From NCBI GenBank assembly GCA_902778985.1, contig CACYZS010000053.1:1-11022 (forward strand): a stretch of 11,022 bases of DNA, written 5' to 3'. The first letter of the stretch is position 1. The number at the start of each line of letters is the position of its first letter. Positions 8,210 to 11,022 of this stretch are shown piece by piece. Made by a program: the position numbers and the translations under genes. The notes beneath the pieces were generated by a model that saw nothing but the letters and a program-made list of their open reading frames with translations, searched no databases and was not told where the DNA came from. Source of the DNA: an uncultured Ruminococcus sp. (GTDB lineage: Bacteria > Bacillota > Clostridia > Oscillospirales > CAG-272).

Positions 8210-9436
8210 ATGAAACGGATAGTTGCATTCGTCCTGCTGCTGGTCTTCGTTCTCACCGCCTTCGCTTCCTGCAGCAAAAACGAAAAGAAGAAAGACGCGA
8301 AGTTCGATCTCGTCTCGACGGCGGATCCCACCTACGACTACTACCACAACGATCTTTCGCTCTATATCACCGTCTCGCGTGAGGATTACGCGAACCTGAC
8401 CGTCTCGCTCGATATCACCGACAAGGAAGTCGAGGATTATCTGAACGACCATCTGCTCCCGTCCTACCGCACCCCGAACCTGATCACCGACCAGGCCGTG
8501 AAGGACGGCGACACCGTCTATCTCTGGTACACCGGTTATATCGACGACGTGGCGTTCGAGGGCGGAAGCAACGCCGAAAGCGAGCGCCCCACCGCGCTGG
8601 TGATCGGCTCGAACTCCTTCGTCGACACCTTTGAAACCCAACTGATCGGCGTGATCCCCAAGGACACCTCGTGGGAGAACCCGAAGGTCGTCAACGTCAC
8701 CTTCCCCGACAGTTACAAGAACGCCGATCTCGCCGGCAAAGCGGCGAAGTTCGACGTCGTGGTCGCGGGGGTCTTCGACGGCACCTACACCGTCCCCGAA
8801 CTGACGGAGGAATTCGCCCGCAGCATCAACAACTTCACCCCGACGACCGACGATCCCGTCGCCGAGTTCAAACTTGCCTTAAAGGACTGGCTGCGCGAGC
8901 AGACCGCGACCGACCTCGAATCCCGCAAGTTCAACTGCCTGATCGAGAAACTCTTCTCTACCCTGACCTTCTCGGGCTCGGTCCCGCAGGTCAGCGGCGT
9001 CCGCGAGACCGCGCGGATCGAAGAAAAACTGAACGACAGCGCAACCGGCTACTATCAGCAGAGCAACCTTTACTACTATATGACCTATCAGCAGGTGCTT
9101 TTCGATTCGCTCGACGACGCCGCCCGCTACTACTTCAACCTGCGCTTTGACGCCGACTGGAAGGCGTATATCGCCTCCTACGCTTACAAGGCGATCAAGC
9201 AGTTGCTCGTACTCAACGCGGTCGCCCAACTCGAGGGCGTCGAGATTACCGAACAGGACGTGAAGAACTGGATCCGGGATCAGGTGGACGCAAGCGACGA
9301 CGAGAGCACGACCGTCGAGAGTTTCCTCGAGTCCTACTCGCTCGAGGAGATCTACGCGCAGATCGCCTGCGAGAGAGCGCGCGAGATCCTGCTTGAAAAA
9401 GTCACCTTTGACGCCACCGGACTGCCGACCGACTGA
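8210..9436 (+). CDS. Trigger-factor-like lipoprotein with one FKBP domain, paralogue of the preceding gene
   Basis: The 408-aa product has a lipoprotein signal peptide (MKRIVAFVLLLVFVLTAFAS, lipid-modified Cys21; Phe at -3 is less common) and a short Lys/Glu linker. FDLVSTADPTYDYY … SLDITDKEVEDYLNDHLLPSYRTPN aligns almost without gaps to the upstream paralogue. A single FKBP domain (about 97-188) has YTG (Tyr107), Phe116 with Glu in place of the usual Asp, FETQLIG with the preceding Gly lost, and an intact FPDSYKNADLAGK loop. The trigger-factor C-terminal-like domain starts at VPELTEEF (195-202) and runs to about 400, with a second Tyr-rich patch (281-293). AAGGAG six bases before the ATG is a strong ribosome binding site; the gap to the first gene is 26 bp, so the two are co-transcribed. 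Probably a membrane-anchored chaperone/prolyl isomerase. Isomerase activity is plausible but altered residues make it uncertain. Confidence 0.85.
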   Translation: MKRIVAFVLLLVFVLTAFASCSKNEKKKDAKFDLVSTADPTYDYYHNDLSLYITVSREDYANLTVSLDITDKEVEDYLNDHLLPSYRTPNLITDQAVKDGDTVYLWYTGYIDDVAFEGGSNAESERPTALVIGSNSFVDTFETQLIGVIPKDTSWENPKVVNVTFPDSYKNADLAGKAAKFDVVVAGVFDGTYTVPELTEEFARSINNFTPTTDDPVAEFKLALKDWLREQTATDLESRKFNCLIEKLFSTLTFSGSVPQVSGVRETARIEEKLNDSATGYYQQSNLYYYMTYQQVLFDSLDDAARYYFNLRFDADWKAYIASYAYKAIKQLLVLNAVAQLEGVEITEQDVKNWIRDQVDASDDESTTVESFLESYSLEEIYAQIACERAREILLEKVTFDATGLPTD

Positions 9437-9468
9437 TCCGGGATCTACCGTAAGAAAGAGAGAACACC

Positions 9469-10845
9469 ATGGCAGACAAAATGTGGGCGGGACGCTTCAC
9501 GGGCGAACTCGACGCCGCGGCGGACGAGTTCAACTCGTCGCTGTCCGTAGACTGCAAAATGTACGAGGCCGACATCCGCGGCTCGATGGCGCACGCCGCC
9601 ATGCTCGGGCAGCAGGGGATCATCTCGCGTGAGGACGCGGCTTCCCTGATCGACGGACTGGGCGCGATCCTGTCCGATTTGAAAGAGGGACGGCTCGACT
9701 TCTCGGCGGGCGGCGAGGACGTGCATATGTTCGTCGAAGCCGAACTGACCAAGCGGCTCGGGGAGGTCGGACGGCGCCTGCACACCGCGCGGAGCCGCAA
9801 CGACCAGGTCGCGCTTGACGTGCGTCTGCACCTGCGCGACGCCGGTATGGAGATCCTCGAAAAACTGAAAGACCTGATGGCGACCCTCGCCGATCTTGCC
9901 GAGGAGCACGCCGATACCGTGATGCCGGGTTACACCCATCTGCAGCGGGCGCAGCCCATCACCTACGGGCATTACCTCATGGCTTACGCCATGATGTTCC
10001 AGCGGGACATGGAGCGGTTCATCGACGCGCTGACGCGTATGAACGTCTCGCCGCTCGGCTCCTGCGCGCTCGCCGGGACCACCTACCCGACCGACCGGGG
10101 GGCGGTCGCCAAAAAACTCGGTATGGACGGCGTGACCGCCAACAGCCTGGACGGTGTTTCCGACCGCGATTTCGCGATCGAACTCGCCGCCGCGTCCGCG
10201 ATCGCGATGATGCACCTCTCGCGCTTCTCGGAGGAGGTCGTGCTCTATTCCTCTTGGGAATTCAAGTTCCTTGAACTCGACGACGCGTTCAGCACGGGAT
10301 CCTCCATCATGCCGCAGAAGAAGAACCCCGATATGGCGGAACTGATCCGCGGCAAGACCGGGCGCGCCTACGGCGACCTGATCATCCTGCTGACGATTAT
10401 GAAGGGGCTGCCTCTCGCGTACAACAAGGATATGCAGGAAGACAAAGAGGCGATCTTCGACAGCCTTGAGACCCTCTCGAAGTGCCTGTCGATCTTCCCG
10501 CCCATGCTGAAGACCGCGAAGGTGCGCAAGGACAATATGCGCGCCGCCGCCGCCAAAGGGTTCATCAACGCGACCGACTGCGCCGACTACCTCACGGCGA
10601 AGGGAATGGCGTTCCGCACGGCGTACAAGATCACGGGGCAACTGGTCGCCCGGTGCATCTCGGACGGCTGTGAACTCGAAACGCTGCCGCTCGACGTCTA
10701 CCGCGAGTATTCCGAACTCTTCGACGAAGGGATCTACGAGGCGATCGACCTCGACCGCTGCGTCACCCGCCGGACGAGCGAGGGCGGCACTTCCCCCGCG
10801 TCGGTTCTGAAGCAGGTCGCCCTGATCCGCTCCTTCATCGGTTGA
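9469..10845 (+). CDS. argH: Argininosuccinate lyase
   Basis: ArgH splits argininosuccinate into arginine and fumarate, the last step of arginine synthesis, as a cytoplasmic homotetramer of the fumarase/aspartase superfamily. The 458 residues match the usual length. Visible motifs: MWAGRF near the N-terminus, GEDVHMFVE (82-90), TARSRNDQVALD (107-118), the catalytic-histidine region PGYTHLQRAQP (His157), and the superfamily signature GSSIMPQKKNPD with the catalytic serine at 278/279. The start is 32 bp after the second lipoprotein gene, preceded by a purine-rich but imperfect Shine-Dalgarno (GAAAGAGAG). No argG is adjacent in the window, and no own promoter is seen in the gap, so it appears to share the upstream promoters. 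Identification is secure. Confidence 0.97.
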   Translation: MADKMWAGRFTGELDAAADEFNSSLSVDCKMYEADIRGSMAHAAMLGQQGIISREDAASLIDGLGAILSDLKEGRLDFSAGGEDVHMFVEAELTKRLGEVGRRLHTARSRNDQVALDVRLHLRDAGMEILEKLKDLMATLADLAEEHADTVMPGYTHLQRAQPITYGHYLMAYAMMFQRDMERFIDALTRMNVSPLGSCALAGTTYPTDRGAVAKKLGMDGVTANSLDGVSDRDFAIELAAASAIAMMHLSRFSEEVVLYSSWEFKFLELDDAFSTGSSIMPQKKNPDMAELIRGKTGRAYGDLIILLTIMKGLPLAYNKDMQEDKEAIFDSLETLSKCLSIFPPMLKTAKVRKDNMRAAAAKGFINATDCADYLTAKGMAFRTAYKITGQLVARCISDGCELETLPLDVYREYSELFDEGIYEAIDLDRCVTRRTSEGGTSPASVLKQVALIRSFIG

Positions 10846-10999
10846 CGCGCGATCACGGGAACCCCCAACGCTCGTAAACTCACGTCGGGGAACCCCTATC
10901 GGCACAGACCGAAAAACAAAAATGGATTATTAATAAGTCCGTTGATGCTTTTCGCCTTGCTTGAAGATCCCGCATAGTAAAATGCAATTAAGGTGGAAA
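10846..10999. other. Non-coding tail after argH, AT-richer than its surroundings
   Basis: No convincing gene is seen. The stretch holds a repeated GGGAACCCC-like unit (10853-10866 and 10887-10896), small hairpins (TCGG/CCGA at 10899-10912; GCAT/ATGC at 10972-10985) and a perfect 10-bp AT palindrome TTATTAATAA (10927-10936). It may be a long 3' UTR, or hold a promoter or RNA element for whatever lies to the right. Confidence 0.4.
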
Positions 11000-11022
11000 C
11001 CCGCTCGCAAAACGCGAGCGGG
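11000..11022 (+). terminator. Probable intrinsic terminator at the window edge
   Basis: CCCGCTCGC (11000-11008) and GCGAGCGGG (11014-11022) form a perfect 9-bp stem with loop AAAAC, preceded by AAA. The window ends exactly at the stem, so the expected T-run cannot be checked. It is the only strong hairpin after argH and would end the lipoprotein–argH transcript, possibly in both directions. Confidence 0.55.

Noticed and set aside
6564..8228. A 554-codon open frame on the minus strand, antisense to the first lipoprotein gene
   Set aside because: Its translation is a low-complexity Val/Gly/Asp/Arg-rich shadow of a GC-rich gene. The plus strand has clear signal peptide, FKBP and trigger-factor signatures, promoters and a ribosome binding site.
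9445..10905. A 486-codon minus-strand frame opposite argH
   Set aside because: Antisense shadow; argH is unambiguous on the plus strand.
10945..10977. Ten-residue open frame (MLFALLEDPA) as an attenuation leader peptide
   Set aside because: No Shine-Dalgarno precedes it, no run of regulatory codons is present, and such short frames are expected by chance.
10960..11022. T-box riboswitch, suggested by AATTAAGGTGGAAACCCGC before a hairpin
   Set aside because: The core should read TGGNACCGCG; here it is TGGAAACCCGC with an extra base, no upstream segment can form the antiterminator, and no Stem I features are visible.

Overview
The window looks like chromosomal DNA of a GC-rich member of the Clostridia (Bacillota). 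This rests on the yggS–sepF–yggT…lspA–rluD gene order, which resembles the Gram-positive ylm/division-distal cluster; on sepF itself; on lipoprotein-type secretion; and on strong sigma-A-like promoters with Shine-Dalgarno sites. The family cannot be fixed from the sequence alone. No tRNA, rRNA, CRISPR array, insertion sequence or phage gene was seen.

Layout. (1) Positions 1-709, minus strand: the 5' three-quarters of a stand-alone GMP synthase ATP-pyrophosphatase subunit (guaA), with a clear promoter and a structured leader (710-851). (2) 901-1464, plus strand: a small putative amidase (Amidase_6-like cysteine hydrolase), whose 3' end overlaps the next gene tail to tail by 8 bp. (3) 1457-6378, minus strand: a compact six-gene run in the order yggS, sepF, yggT, lspA, rluD, ABC-F ATPase. 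It starts from one consensus promoter at 6424-6452, and its last three genes are joined by ATGA stop/start overlaps. It covers PLP homeostasis, division-ring assembly, membrane proteins, lipoprotein maturation and ribosome function. (4) 6379-6641: a 263-bp divergent control region with the minus-strand promoter, a terminator-like hairpin on the minus strand, two interleaved plus-strand promoters and a 5'-UTR hairpin. (5) 6642-9436, plus strand: two paralogous lipoproteins that read as trigger-factor-like chaperones without the ribosome-binding region, anchored outside the membrane. The first has two FKBP domains, the second has one. (6) 9469-10845, plus strand: argH (argininosuccinate lyase), 32 bp behind them. 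(7) 10846-11022: a relatively AT-rich non-coding tail ending in a perfect 9-bp hairpin that probably terminates the argH transcript.

How it fits together. The minus-strand run is a growth and division housekeeping operon. Its LspA would cleave the signal peptides of lipoproteins such as the two encoded next door. The least ordinary content is the pair of exported trigger-factor relatives: apparently a membrane-anchored folding or holdase system built from a chaperone best known on the ribosome, with a second FKBP domain that has lost key active-site positions. Everything else is recognisable housekeeping, with some unusual arrangements noted in the findings.
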